A DNA stretch of 64,000 bases from Bursaphelenchus xylophilus (taxonomy: Eukaryota; Nematoda; Chromadorea; Rhabditida; Aphelenchoididae), in assembly GCA_904066235.2 (NCBI GenBank), contig CAJFCV020000001.1:5642001-5706000 (forward strand). The letters are read 5' to 3'. Positions 30,639-42,907 of the stretch are shown here, in pieces. Under the pieces are notes generated by a model. That model saw only the letters and a program-made list of their open reading frames with translations, did not search any database and was not told the origin of the DNA. A program made the position numbers and the translations under genes. Every line of letters starts with the position of its first letter. Within the stretch, counting starts at the first letter, position 1.

Positions 30639-32787
30639 TTTGGAATTACAAGGCTCTGAAAAATGTACTAAAAGATAGCAGGCTCGGAACTTTTTTTACG
30701 TTTTTTGGGTTACTGTAACTGTGAAAGGTTCTGTGGAAAATCGGCAAAAATAAAAATTATGGTTTTCGAAGTCATTTCAAAAAGTTTTAACTTGTGTTCT
30801 GCGGAAACCGCAAAGATTTTTAAGTCGGGAGTCATTGTTTTTTGAAATTTTGTATTCGAAATTTAAGTCTTTTTGTGTAAGATCTAATATCTGTGGCAGA
30901 AAGTTTTTCCACCGAAATTTTGCCTCAATTTTGTTGAGATATAAGGGTTAAGAAGAGTTTCAAAACATAATATGTGACCCATGCAGAGTTTTTTTTTGCA
31001 AACTTTTAAGGGAATCTGTGCACCGTTCCTAGCATTTACCATCTAGATAAATGTCAAGATTACTGTAACCGCCCAAATCTCATATAAAATTCAGTGTAGA
31101 TACGTACCTTTACAGTGTTCCGGGTGTCAGCAACAGTTGAACTGTCCGAGATTCGAGTCAAGTTTGAACTTGGCCCCGCTCATTTCCCGGTCCTCAAACA
31201 AAAAATTCAATTCTTGCCCTCAAACCCCGCCCCTTTCAGAGGGAAAAGAGCCCGGAGGATCCAGGAAAAGCGGACAAAAGCGATATCTGATATACAAAAC
31301 CACAAGGATATCTGAAATCGAGGCGCTGGATCGGGTTTATTCCTTGATCAAATCTATTTTTTTTCCTCACTTTCGACATCTGTTCGGAAGTGTAAAATAA
31401 GGTGAAAACAATTATAAAAACTGGTCTTGATAACACATATGGAAGTAATTTGAGTGAGAATCAGACAAAAACATCGGAATGCCCTCAGGCATTAAAATTT
31501 TGGGAATTAAAAATTAAAATAATTTGATGACAAAAATTAAAAAATTTTGAAGAAGTTGCAGAAAGATGAAAAAAATATTTATATGACATGCCTATGGAAA
31601 TGAAGAAAGACGTTGATCTCTTATTGTTAGACCCATTAGAAACCAGAACTCCCTGCCCATTATGACCAAACTTTTATTTGATCACCCCCTTTCAGATCAG
31701 ATCCTTTTTATCCATGGTGACAAACCTCAGCAGACAACTTCAGTCAGATCAAGGGACTTTTCTGGGAATTCTGAATACCGGAATGCCCAGATCTACTCAA
31801 CGAATTATATTTTCGAACGTAATGTTATGATCTGAATCTCCTCCTCAAACAAAATCAAGATAAATAAACAGAAAATAACGTAAATAGCGACAAACGTATA
31901 TTGGATAGACAAAAAGTCATCGTGTGGGTCCGAGAATACAAAGAAAAGAACGGATTGGATCAAGAGTAATATCCGAAAACTAGTGTTGTATTGTATATGA
32001 TAAGAGCAAATTTTTGTGGATAATGTAGTTGATATGCAAGAAAGTAGCGGCCCACACAGGAGGAACCTTCATAAATCATCAAAAAAATTTAATTTTTTGA
32101 ATTTCGCGACATTTTTGGCATTGTGCCCAAGGTGCCGACGGCTGCGCAATATAGCAAAATCATACTAGAATTGTTAATATAACAACACATAGTAGCCCAT
32201 GACGCTCAATCCGACTGCACTCCTCAACTCTTTCATTATATTATCCATTATGAAATCAAACTCCGAAACATAAATCCCGACACCTCTGCCGAAAAGCCTA
32301 CAGTTAAAACATTAAAGATGACATATTGAGCCCAATCAGTCAGCTCTCTTCCCCTCAGCGCCACAATTTTGAAAACAATATCTTCCGGAGAGTGATAAGA
32401 GTTTTTATTTTTTTATTTTATCCATCCGGCCGTTATCAGAAAAACTCTCTCTCCGCCTGGGGCGCCGTCGCATTAATCACGCCGGCCCTCAGGTCAGAAA
32501 AGCCGGATTAATTTTTTGGGCGATAAAATTAACTGATAACCTCATTAGGCTGATAAATTGAGGTATCGCCTCAGGCAATCAAAGAGAACCGGTGGAGAAG
32601 CAACGAAGAGAGTGCGGGATTTATGACATCCAGAGCTAGACGTCGGAATAGACTTCTTGGAACTTTTGTTCAACGACTGAATGTGTCAAAATATTGCTTA
32701 AAATCACCATAGATAAAACATATTGTATAACCGACGTCTTCAAGATTCAATAAAATTTTACTTTCACAATAACCAATATATACAATT
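30639..32787. promoter_or_regulatory. Upstream region of the FLVCR-like gene, with a GATA-motif cluster
   Basis: This 2.1 kb stretch has no supported gene. It lies upstream of the minus-strand FLVCR-like gene and downstream of the minus-strand TBC1D32 gene. TGATAA-type motifs occur at 31998, 32393, 32433 (reverse), 32534 and 32551. Open frames at 31115-31436 have no recognised content. A GC-rich block at 31170-31270 may be near the transcription start. Confidence 0.4.
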
Positions 32788-35700
32788 TCAATCCGATTTG
32801 TGGATTCTGATTCTTTCCAGTTTTTTGAATTCGATCAAATAATCCCTGAGGGCAAAATCGCTGAGATCTGGGAGTAGAAAATGTTCCAGATTCTTCTCGC
32901 TCAGGTCGATTCTTTCGCTCAGAAATTGCAATATCACAATACAAAAGTAACCCTGAAATGTGTTATATTATTTATTCTCATATTACTTCAACTTTTAAAA
33001 TTCAAATTTAAATTTTCCCGCCAAAATTTAAAATTCTTGGCGTTCTGTAAGCCGGCAAAAATAATTTTTGCAGAATATAAAAAACGATATAAAAAAGTGA
33101 CCTACCGTAAAATTTTGACCGAAAATGATCTGATACCCCATGAATTCTGCGAGCTGATCCATGGATAACATCCCCAGATAGCAGCGCTGGATCCAACTGC
33201 TGACCAGATGATAAAAAGGCACTTTTAAATCGTTGATGAGGTCGTTGACAACCCGGAAGCTGGGCTCGCTCAGCACTTTGTTCATAAATTGATACGTTTT
33301 CCTATGAAATTCTTCGTAAAACCCCGAATTGGACGCGAAACTTCTCGGCCAAAAAACCTGACCTTCCGGCACTCGAAGGAGGAATTCTGTGGCCAAATCG
33401 ACATCGAAATCGGTTGTCAAAAGTAGCACAGATACAAAAAAATCCGGCTTTTCGGAGAGGAATTTGAAATTTTGAAGACGAGATAACAGACGCCGCCGGC
33501 TACGTTCCTTTCCCAGGCCAACTGCATAGTCCAGAAGTGGGTAAATCCAGTCGGGAATGGCAAGAGGCTGAAATAAAGAGGTTATATTGTGACTTGGAGG
33601 TTAAAACATGGACAACAAAAGGAGATATATTATTCCTTCGCTCTTATATGGGTATTATTCCACTAAATCATCATGGATATTACAATAAAACTCTTCCGAT
33701 GCCCGAATTTTGTTTCCAATTTAGCCAAGACCCCGTGAAATCTCCTACTTCCGAATCCACGCTCCTCTTGACATCATGGTGCTTTACAAATCCGTCCAAT
33801 AAATCCCTGAGACTCCACTCTTTTTCAGATTCTGAATCCAAAAACGTTTCCCACATCGGTTTCTGAAGCTCCGTAAAGTCGAATATCGGGAAAATAATGT
33901 TAATTCCCTCTTCCCGTGGTCGAAACAACTGTTGGATCGAGGGATTCTTGAAGTCATACAACTTTATTTCGTTGATTTCTGAAGGAGTTGCCATCAGAAT
34001 CCGAAGGATCAAAAGTTTCATAAAGTCCGTGGATTCGTCCAATTTTATTCCATTTGAATGGGAGATTTGGGCGAACTGAAGATAAAATTAATTGTGCAGC
34101 TACTTGAAAGGCATTGTTACCTGTAAAAGCCTTGTCCAAATTGAGAATTGCCTACGAACTTCGATCAAGACTTCTGGATTGTACAACATCAAGGCCAAAT
34201 TATATAAGAATCCGTAGTTCTTCTTCGCATATAGCTGTTTAAATCGCTCCTCCAATAAGAATCCAAAGTCCATAGATCGTAAAATCTCGGAAATGAAGTT
34301 AAAATCGAGTAGAATTATCTGAATTAAGGGGCCGTGGTCCCTCAAACTGGACGGAGCCGAGTCTTCTCGGCTTAGAAAATTTACAATCGACTTGGCCAGG
34401 AAACGCCGATCCTCAATCGAGTCTAAACCAAGAACTTGTTTCGGATGATTCGGAAAGTATTTGGCAACAAAAAAATGTTTCCCTTACTAATCTCAATTTG
34501 ATGACTAACAAGATGCAGATTGCTAGAGACCAAAAATATATGGCTGTAATGTCTCCACATGATCTGACTGTGTTGTCCAATAAACAATATCCTCGAGTGC
34601 AAGATGTTTTTTGGATCAAGTCGATCGTCGAGGTTGTTCTCCATGATAAAGGATATCCCCAGATCTCGATTTTTTCGATAAATCAGCATGATCAGCTCCA
34701 TGGATAAAGAAAAGATCGTATGTTGACGCCGATGAAGGCATCGTCGAACAAATTCTCTCAGCAAATCATTTTCTTCTCGATCCAATTCGGGGTTGAACTC
34801 GGATAATTTGAAAATGTTTATCAAGAATTGGACCGAAATATAAGTTCGGATGGACAAAATGGATGGGAACAGGTGAGTAAAGTAGAAATTGGCACCAGAT
34901 TCCGACTAAACAAGGAATAAAGATCATTTGGAAAGAATTTCCTACCTGACTCGCTTGCAACAATGCTTTTCCAGCCATTTTTCTGATCTCTTTTCTCATC
35001 TTTTTGTCACAAAATAGGAAATTCAAAAGCGATCCAATGTGATCGATGATCACTTTCAAATCCATATGTCCAATAAGATCTTGATAACATAGAAAATGAT
35101 TTAGCATGCAAAAAACAAAGCATTTCTGACATGAACTCAGATTATTGAGGTCATTTATATTAGACATGAGGTCTGGTATAATTTTGAGGAAAACTTGACG
35201 ATCCGAAAAGTTGAACAGTCGCATCTTGATGAAATTAGCGTCTGGATCCATTTTACTGTAAATGGACAGGAGATCAGAGCCAGAGTTGTTTGCAGATGAA
35301 AGTAAAAAAAGATTTAAAATATTGGGCATCATCTTGGAACGGCTGGAGACCGAAAAGGACCGGTAGAAAGCGGAGGATCGGGAGAGAATCTGGTAACAAA
35401 AGTCCGAGAATTGATATCTTTCCACAGAATTCTTTTCAAAAGAAGTGTTGACAGTCGTAAACATCTCATTTATCTTATCCATGACTTCGGTCCAAGGTCG
35501 ATAATCGTTTGAAGCCAGTAACTTGATCAGTAATTCCATTGATGGCTCGAATAATTGGCGATTTGGAATAATAGCGGTTAATGAATTTACTAGTCCCACT
35601 AGAGATCTGCATCTAATCATACCAAACACTGGCATCGACATTAAACTTTTGATGGCTGACTGTCTAAAATAAGGTAAAAATTGAAAGCTTGTGATGAATA

Positions 35701-36383
35701 GAAAGTGAGGATGGCTGTGAAAGCACTGACTTGGCCTTTGCATCCTCGTCACTGTTCAAGATTTTGATCAAGTACTCCAGTTCTTTCCCGTCGATGGATT
35801 TTATGGATTGACCGAATGACAAAACACTGGTCGCCAAGATTGTATCCGAAGATCCGGCTGACGAATAAGACGTTCTGGTCCCAGAAGAGGATCGCTGACT
35901 TTGCAATGAAATCTTATGACATATCCGGAGGATGCGGGATCTAAATTAATATATTAATTCTATCCCACATGACGAGAAAAGTAAAAGTTTTATGAATCTT
36001 CGACCAGATTTTCATAATGAAAAATGCCTCACAACTCACTTGATCCTCTTGAACTCCGGCTCCATGGCCGCAACATCACACACAGATTTGATTTTTCGTT
36101 GAATTAAAACAAAATCATCGCTGGAGTAGTGGTGGGAGGAAATATTTTGGATATTCCACGAAGAAACTCCCGACGTAGATATCGATTTCGATCTCAAACT
36201 CAGCCTAAAGCATTATTCTCAAGCAAAAGACAATTAAATCTACCTTTGAGTGAGTCCCTCTAACTCGTGTTGGCAGTTTTCCTTGACCAAATCCACCAAA
36301 GAATCGACCAAATCCTTTTTAACCCTCAATTCCCCATTGTGTCCCAGATTCTGACGGATCAACTTCTCCACTTTGGAGTCCAT
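32788..36383 (-). CDS. TBC1D32: TBC1D32 / BROMI (broad-minded) homologue
   Basis: Exons (minus): 36383-36244, 36204-36040, 35940-35731, 35663-34946, 34905-34488, 34422-34121, 34075-33692, 33567-33106, 32952-32788; about 987 residues. The body is helical, ARM/HEAT-like (LVGLVNSLTAIIPNRQLFEPSMELLIKLL), followed by a degenerate TBC-like end. The best match is the C-terminus: VSSWIQRCYLGMLSMDQLAEFMGYQIIFGQNFTGYFCIVILQFLSE resembles human BROMI [20 protein letters not shown]...GPDYQVYMCIAVFKHLQ. BROMI works with CCRK (CDK20) in cilia assembly and Hedgehog signalling. It is shorter than the human protein (about 1257). I do not see the TBC arginine and glutamine fingers, so GAP activity is doubtful. 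Start MDSKVEKLIRQNL is the first ATG after an in-frame open stretch; an upstream exon is possible. Confidence 0.72.
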
Positions 36384-36852
36384 ATTGATGTCAGAAGCTC
36401 CTTTATCCACATTCTTCTTCAGTTTCTATGGTGATTCGAGCGGAAAAACATTATTTTGGAAATATAAGGGGAAATGGGCGGAGTCAGTGCTATAAATTCA
36501 AGCAATTTTTGCAGAAATGTAACAAACTGCAAAACGGTAGTGACCTCATAAAGCCCCACTGCAAACGTAAATTTTTGACTTCAACGAACTGAAGATAATG
36601 GAATCGGAGAAGGTATATATTGCACTTGATATGATATAGAACCGGAACCTTGAATCATAATTTTACCAGCGACTGGAGGCCTTCGGCTGCGTCAAAATTC
36701 GCAAAATGGCCTAAGGTGTTCAGTACAACCATTTGAATATTTCACGCAATGTCAAAAATAAAAATCAATAAAAACTGCGACGAAGTGCCACAATTGACAA
36801 TAAAAAAAATTTCGGCGCGAATTTTATCCAAGGTGTAACATAAGGTTTATAT
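36384..36852. promoter_or_regulatory. Divergent region, TBC1D32 / mau-2
   Basis: This 469 bp stretch separates two head-to-head genes. The frame upstream of the TBC1D32 ATG stays open to about 36428 (ending at a CATAG that could be an acceptor), so a further 5' exon may lie here. No other gene is seen. Confidence 0.4.
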
Positions 36853-39053
36853 ATGGCTACATCCGCTACATCCGCTGAAAATTATCTCAATCCGCCTCCA
36901 AATGTCGATCCTAATGTTACAGTTTACCACCTACTCCGGATGGCCGAAGATTTTCGAATTCGGAAGCCTCCCAAATACAAATTATGCCTCAAAAGCCTGA
37001 TGGTATGTTTGATTAGATGTTCATTAGCGTGTTTTGTTCTTTTAGGCAGCCAAAAAGGTTCCATGTAACAGAGAATTAATGGGAAGAGTCGAATTTCAAC
37101 TTGGGAAATGCCTCTGGTTTTACAGTAAAAACACCAAATTGGGTACCCATCATTTAGAAAACGCTGTAAGTTCCCAGTTTTTGTTTCCAACTTGTTCATT
37201 GTTTAGTATAATATCTTCAAAGAACTTGGTGATCGGTATGCATGTCTTCAAACAGTTGGTTTGCTTGGAGATATCTACCTAAATGATCAAGATTATCAAA
37301 AAGTTAAGAGTCTGTTGAAAGGAGAGATTGAGGTGTCAAAGCAATATCCATTCTACCATTCAAGGGTGCTTTTCTTGTTGGCTGATGCCTATTATCGTTC
37401 GAATGACATGGAGAGAGCATTAGAAGTTGTTAAGACTGGAGTTCATTACTTCACCGAGGTCCAGAACCCTGTAATTGTGTGTTATTTCTTGCTGGTAAAA
37501 AGTTTGGTAAGTTCAAGAGGTTTTTTTCTAAATATTTATATTGATTTAGATATATTCCACCCAATCTGGCAACTTCCAAACGCAACTGGGTGTGACAGTA
37601 GGGGAATTAGGAGAAATTCTGAATACATTGCCGGCTGATCTCCCTGAACTGGACGACATCCGAGCCTTTTGTTACACTATTCAACTCTCTTTTTTCTTGT
37701 CCGTCGGATTGGTAAGTTACTTTTTGGTTTAAAATTTTTATCATTTTAGTATAAAAACGGCCGAAGTTGTCTAGGCCATCTTCACAATGCAGTCCAATCG
37801 GCTTCGAAGAGAGAAATGAATCCAAAACCTCACTTTAGATGGCTGAATTCAGAAATGTTAACAGCTGTTGCTTATGTCTTTACAGTTCTGACGAATGTGC
37901 ATTTGAATAACATGGACAGAGCTCAGCGTTACTATCAGACCTCGATCAAGCATTTTGAGACCCTTAAACATTGCTGGGGAAGATCTGTTTGGGCGATTAT
38001 CGAGAGATCGCACGAATACTTGGCCAAGAACTTGGAAATTTTGGTGTATCAGGAGATTGCACCTACGTATTTGATCAAGGGAGACTCTGAGAATTGCCTG
38101 TTTTGTGTAAGTAGGAAATGTTTGTTTTTTGCTGTGAATGATTACATTATAACTGGATACATTTTTTTCATTTTATGCTTTAGGTATCAAGGTCGTTGGA
38201 TTTAATGATGAAGGATCAAGTTTTGTTTAATAATTTCAATGCCCAGGTCCACTGTACATTAGGAATGGTCGCTTGTTTCCATCGGCGCTTCAAAGAAGCC
38301 GAGTCTCAATATACGATAGCTGCAACGGTATGTTATTTTTTATTCATTGGTTATAACAAGGAAGCATTTATCTTTCAGACGGCCAATGATCTCGATCTCA
38401 AGTTATTCAGCTATCTGAGTATGGGTCTTATCTTCCTTTACACGGGAGATTCGGTAAATTATTATGAAATGTGCGGGAAAATAACCAACTTCCAATCAAA
38501 TTCGAAGAATCTAAAGGCGATATTGTGTTTAGTTAATGCATTTAACTCTTATATACATGGCAAAGTGGAGGATAGCAAGTAAGTTGACATTAATGTAACC
38601 TAAAGTAATAATGTAAACAGCAAAAAAATTGAAACATTTAATTTTACCATTACTGTTTTCAGAGGACACATAGCGCAGTGTCTAAACATCTCCCGAGACG
38701 AAGACATGGGTAGGATCCAATCCCTGGCCTCCCTTTTGTCATCTACTTTATTCAAGGCCCGAGATGTGGATGCTTTTTCCGCCGGCATTAGTTGGGCAGA
38801 CAAGTTGTCTGATGGCTCTCTAAAGTTGTGGGGATACTCTCAGATGCTTGGTAAGTTATTCCTTGTAGTCTGACAGTACTATTTTTTATTTTTTTCAGAA
38901 AATGCCAAGGTTACCCAAAATGAAGAGAATTTTAATCAGGCAAACCAACAAATCGCTGTGTTAAAGGCATCTTTGGCGGAAGATCGAAGCAAAATCAAGT
39001 CAAACAAGGCTTTCTCTCTCATCACATGGATCTCAGATCAACTTCCCAACTAA
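36853..39053 (+). CDS. mau-2: MAU2 cohesin loader subunit (SCC4)
   Basis: Exons 36853-37002, 37046-37165, 37207-37506, 37550-37711, 37750-38106, 38184-38327, 38379-38578, 38663-38850, 38899-39053; about 591 residues, matching MAU2 family length. It is a TPR array: KLCLKSLMAAKKVPCNRELMGRVEFQLGKCLWFYSKNTKLGTHHLENA, LLGDIYLNDQDYQKVKSLLKGEIEVSKQYPFYHSRVLFLLADAYY, FRWLNSEMLTAVAYVFTVLTNVHLNNMDRAQRYY, and NAQVHCTLGMVACFHRRFKEAESQYTIA. The final motif SLITW matches human MAU2 (NLITW). With NIPBL/SCC2 it loads cohesin onto chromosomes; the nematode gene is also known from axon and cell migration. It is followed by nol-9 after only about 210 bp, operon-like. Confidence 0.9.
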
Positions 39054-39262
39054 CCAGTCTACTTTTAAAAACTTTTTTACCTATTTAGCAGTACTGTAGA
39101 TTCTTTTATTGTTTTGTGGTGTTCAATAAACCCAACCCTTTGTAATTCGCAATGCAATTTGGAGGTTGTTTTCCAATGCTTTACTACCTTAGAATCGTTG
39201 GAATTCGAATGCGTTGGACAACTTTTATTAACTTAATGTTATCCTTGATACTCTAGGCGGAG

Positions 39263-42200
39263 ATGGGTGAAGTTTCCATCCAAGAAAAGGTGCTGCGGTA
39301 AGTGTGTAGTCCGTCCATGTTTGGAGAGAAATGGAGTATTTTCAGGAGTTCCATATGCCACACCAGTATCAGAGATCACTACGTTATCCTTGTCCCGGAA
39401 AGCGGGATTTTCATGGCCGGTCAGTTCAAATTCCAATGCTTATATGGGGATGTTGATGTGAGTGGATTCAAAGCCGAAGGCGCTACCTATGATCCGGAGG
39501 GATTTCATTATGTAGCCGTCCATAATATGGGGAATGTCCCTATTTTATTCAAACCATACAAAGCTGTCAAATTGAACATGGAATTGTTAAAAGAGAGATT
39601 AAAGGCTGTGATGGAGAGTGTCTCAGATGAAATTACCCAGAATATTACCTCATATGGAGGCAGTATCGCCGTTTTGTTGGTGAATGTGAAGATCGATTTC
39701 AGTGTTTCGTATCTTATGGATAGATTGGGTGATGTAAGTGATGAGTTAAGGTTCATATCTTGCGTAATTTAGATATTCCGACCGACAGACCGATACAAAC
39801 GAGTGAGAATCGCGAGAGAAGCTTACATCGTCTACGAACATCTGAATAATATGAAGGTTTGGACATACCCTGAGGTCACAATCGATGAGAGTCAGCTAAG
39901 TGGAATAATAAATAAAGTGAAGCAGAACAGATGGAGAGAGACAATTGTACTAACAGGAGCGAAGGGAGTCGGAAAATCAACTATCGGCAGATTTTTACTC
40001 AACAAGTTTGTCAAATTGTAAGTACAGGGTGTTTCAAGAAATTCCCCGGAAAGTAATTGCCGATTTCTCGGCGCTCAGTCAAGTTATCCAAAAAATTTAT
40101 TTTGCATGATAAAGAAGAATACGGGCGGTTTTTTGCCTGTGAAAATCATTTTCTCCGCCAACGCGGAAAGCAGGGTGTTCGGCGGAGACTTTTGGGCACT
40201 TTTTTGGTCATCACATCCATCTAAAAAGCTTATTTGTGGTTTCTGATGGTTGAAATGAGGATTTTTGCTAATTTTTGTGTTTATCAAGCGTTCGGCGAAG
40301 GTACGGAAGCTGCTCGCCGTCTTAACTCAGCTATGGACAAGAAATGGCCCAACACAATTCTTACGGTCTGGCAATCGTTCTCTGCAGGTGTCGTAAACCC
40401 TCAAATATTTTGTCGCCAAGCCTTGTTAGACGTTTAGCCATCGAGAAACGACTTGGTTCACTGGAAAACAACAAAATATTTATCGTTTAAATTTCTCTTT
40501 GCCATGCTGTTCCAAACATCCGCACGGTGCGCTCCAACTTTATCGACGTTGCAGCGACTGCATTGCACCGTGCAGTTGCTAAATCGGATCGCATAGCATT
40601 GTAGCCGGCCATCTATCCATCGTGCAAAAAATTTAAAGACTTTCTGGATGCTTCAGTGCCGCAATAAAGCATTAAAAATTCGTGTGATGACCAAAAAAGC
40701 GCCCAAAAGTCTCCGCCGAATACACTGCTTTCCGCGTTGGCGGAGAAAATGATTTTCATAGGCAAAAAACCGCCCGTATTCTTCTTTATCATGCAAAAGA
40801 AATTTTTTGGATAACTTGACTGAGCGCTAAGAAATCGACGATTACTTTCCGGGGAATTTCTTGAAACACCCTGTATATCTGAAAAATGCGAAAATTATTG
40901 CTGTAAATTCTTTACTATTTTGACTATTATAGAGGCAGACCCCTCTATTTATACGACGGGGATCTCGGACAAGCCGAATTAACTCCAATGGGATGCCTTT
41001 CGATCAACAGAATTACCAAACCTATCTTCAGTAGGCTTATTTTGTATATATTTGGCTGAACCAAGTATAATACTGGGCTATTTTGGATACTAAACTTGCA
41101 GGTCTTCCATTTCTCCATCAGCCAACGTATTTTGAAGACGAGTGTATTTTTATGGGATCGTTGTCACCAGGATCAGAGCCCCATGTCTATCGAAAGCTAA
41201 CCCATTATCTTGTCCATCGATTGGAATCTCTGATCGAATCGGATGCTATTTTGATTGTAAATACAATGGGATGGATCGATGGTAAGTTTAACATGCAATA
41301 ATATTTATTTAAACACGGTTTCAGGTTTGGGAAGAGATCTCAACTTGGAATTGATTGCGTCCGTCCGACCTACAGTAATCTTGAATTTCGACGGTCCCAC
41401 TACTTTCAATGTAAACTTAATTTTCGTTTTAAAGTGTTAATTGTAGCTGAGAGATCCCCGAATTCCTGACAGCACTCATATTTACAAATATTGCCCGCCA
41501 AGTCGTCCAAAGTGAGAATTATTTCACATCTCTCATGGTGAATATAAATTTTAGTTTCAAATCAAGTCAAGACGTGACTGCACCGGCATGGAGAGATTAT
41601 ACAATGACTGGATACCTCGCGAATTGTCTCAATGATGAGAAATTGGGAAAACTGGAGATCAATCGGACCCTGGCCAACGTTATGGCCAGACAAGTCAGCT
41701 TCAATCGAGTGGGCATCTTTATTCATCCAGAACGAGGAAGAATCGCCGAGAGTATGATCCTAAATGCACTCAACTGCTCGGTAGTAGCGCTGTGTAAACT
41801 TGTTTATCAGCAAGAAGGAAATGTAAGACTATTTTTGCATGTGTAACACTTATAAATTAAAAGACGATTTCTGATTCGTCGAATCAGCACATTGTAAAAA
41901 AATGGTATCCTGATGAAGATTTTGGGAAAAATATTGTTCAATTTTGCTTACAATTAGGACTTTACAACAGCCATTTTGATACAAAAAAACTCAAAGTCGA
42001 TTTTTTCGTATGTCTACGCCTAGCTGACAGATGCACTGACTCAGCGATCGTCTTTTAAGGTGATTACTAGTAATTAGTAATGAAATTGCAGAAGGTTAAT
42101 ACAGTCCGTGTCAACCAAGACCCCTCTCTGCCCCCAATCCTCTACCCAAACCCCTTGGACCCCCCAATGCTGAGATGTTTTGGCTTCGGATTAATTCGAT

Positions 42201-42663
42201 CAATATCCCCAGAATTAAAGCGCTATTACGTAATCACCCCAGTCCCAGCCGAAGTCTGTAGTCAGGTGGAAGTCTTCGCTTTGGGAGACAGGATTAACAC
42301 TCCGAAATATGTTTTCGATAAAGACGTAAGTGGGGTCAGAACTGGCGATAAGTCGTGATAGTGGTCTTGGATAAGATAAATTGGGTGTGACACAGATACT
42401 GGCTTATTTTTATGCATTGAAGGGACCATTGGCAGCTCCGCCACCCCGACCATCGAGCTCTAGATCTTCTAGTAACCTGTCTTCAGGACCCCGACGCTCC
42501 CTACCTCGTCCGCCCTCGTCCTGGTCATCAGGCCTCTAGAGAGCGCACAGAACTCATCCGAAAATTATACGATGGATTCAGTAACATCACTGCACTTAAG
42601 GCCTCCAACCGCAGTAGGAAACGTCAAGGATCGCCGGGTCCAAGCACTAAACGTTTCAAATAG
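39263..42663 (+). CDS. nol-9: Polynucleotide 5'-hydroxyl kinase NOL9/Grc3
   Basis: Exons 39263-39297, 39346-39733, 39773-40017, 40933-41030, 41102-41281, 41325-41410, 41447-41511, 41555-41822, 42092-42325, 42487-42663; about 591 residues. The Clp1-type kinase core has the Walker A GAKGVGKST (about residues 203-211), LYDGDLGQAELTPMGCLS (NOL9 DxDxGQxE motif), HYLVHRLES, NTMGWIDGLGRDL and a C-terminal domain (GFGLIRSISPELKRYYVITPVP). The end, RSRKRQG...TKRFK, is a likely nucleolar signal. NOL9 phosphorylates the 5' end made by ITS2 cleavage during 28S rRNA processing. GATACTCTAG|GCGGAG before the ATG is a likely trans-splice acceptor. Intron 3 contains a mariner-type element. The last exon choice is uncertain (see findings). 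Confidence 0.87.
40025..40873. mobile_element. Non-autonomous Tc1/mariner-type element with about 185 bp terminal inverted repeats
   Basis: The element starts CAGGGTGTTTCAAGAAATTC and ends with its inverse (GAATTTCTTGAAACACCCTG). It is flanked by TA on both sides (40023-40024, 40874-40875), the Tc1/mariner target. The arms (about 40025-40212 and 40685-40873) are near-identical inverted copies, differing at a few bases. The core (about 470 bp) has no intact open frame and no DDE/D triad that I can see, so it cannot make transposase. It sits inside intron 3 of nol-9. Confidence 0.88.
41861..42054. mobile_element. Short MITE-like element with TTAA target duplication (piggyBac-like)
   Basis: In nol-9 intron 8, TTAA (41857-41860) is followed by AAGACGAT, and the inverse ATCGTCTT is followed by TTAA (42055-42058). 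The inverted match extends imperfectly (CTGA, TC). TTAA duplication is the piggyBac-type hallmark. The element is 194 bp and non-coding. Confidence 0.45.
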
Positions 42664-42907
42664 TAGAATGTTGGAGTAGTAATTGTTAAAATAATTGTTG
42701 AGATTTGTTCGGGTCCCGTTGTTAACACTTACTATTTTCAATTCCGAGTGCCTTTCGTATTATTATTTGTCATATCAGTAAATTTTGATTCAATTTATTT
42801 GAAATCTCAAAGTTATCCACCTTTAAATCGTTCCTGCCACGAAAACTTTAGCGCCAAATTTTTTGTTCAAATCTTTTTCGGGATTATTTTATTTTTTTAT
42901 TTCCAAA

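Noticed and set aside
40234..40437. Short open frame inside the mariner-type element
   Set aside because: Only 67 codons with no transposase catalytic motif; the element looks non-autonomous.
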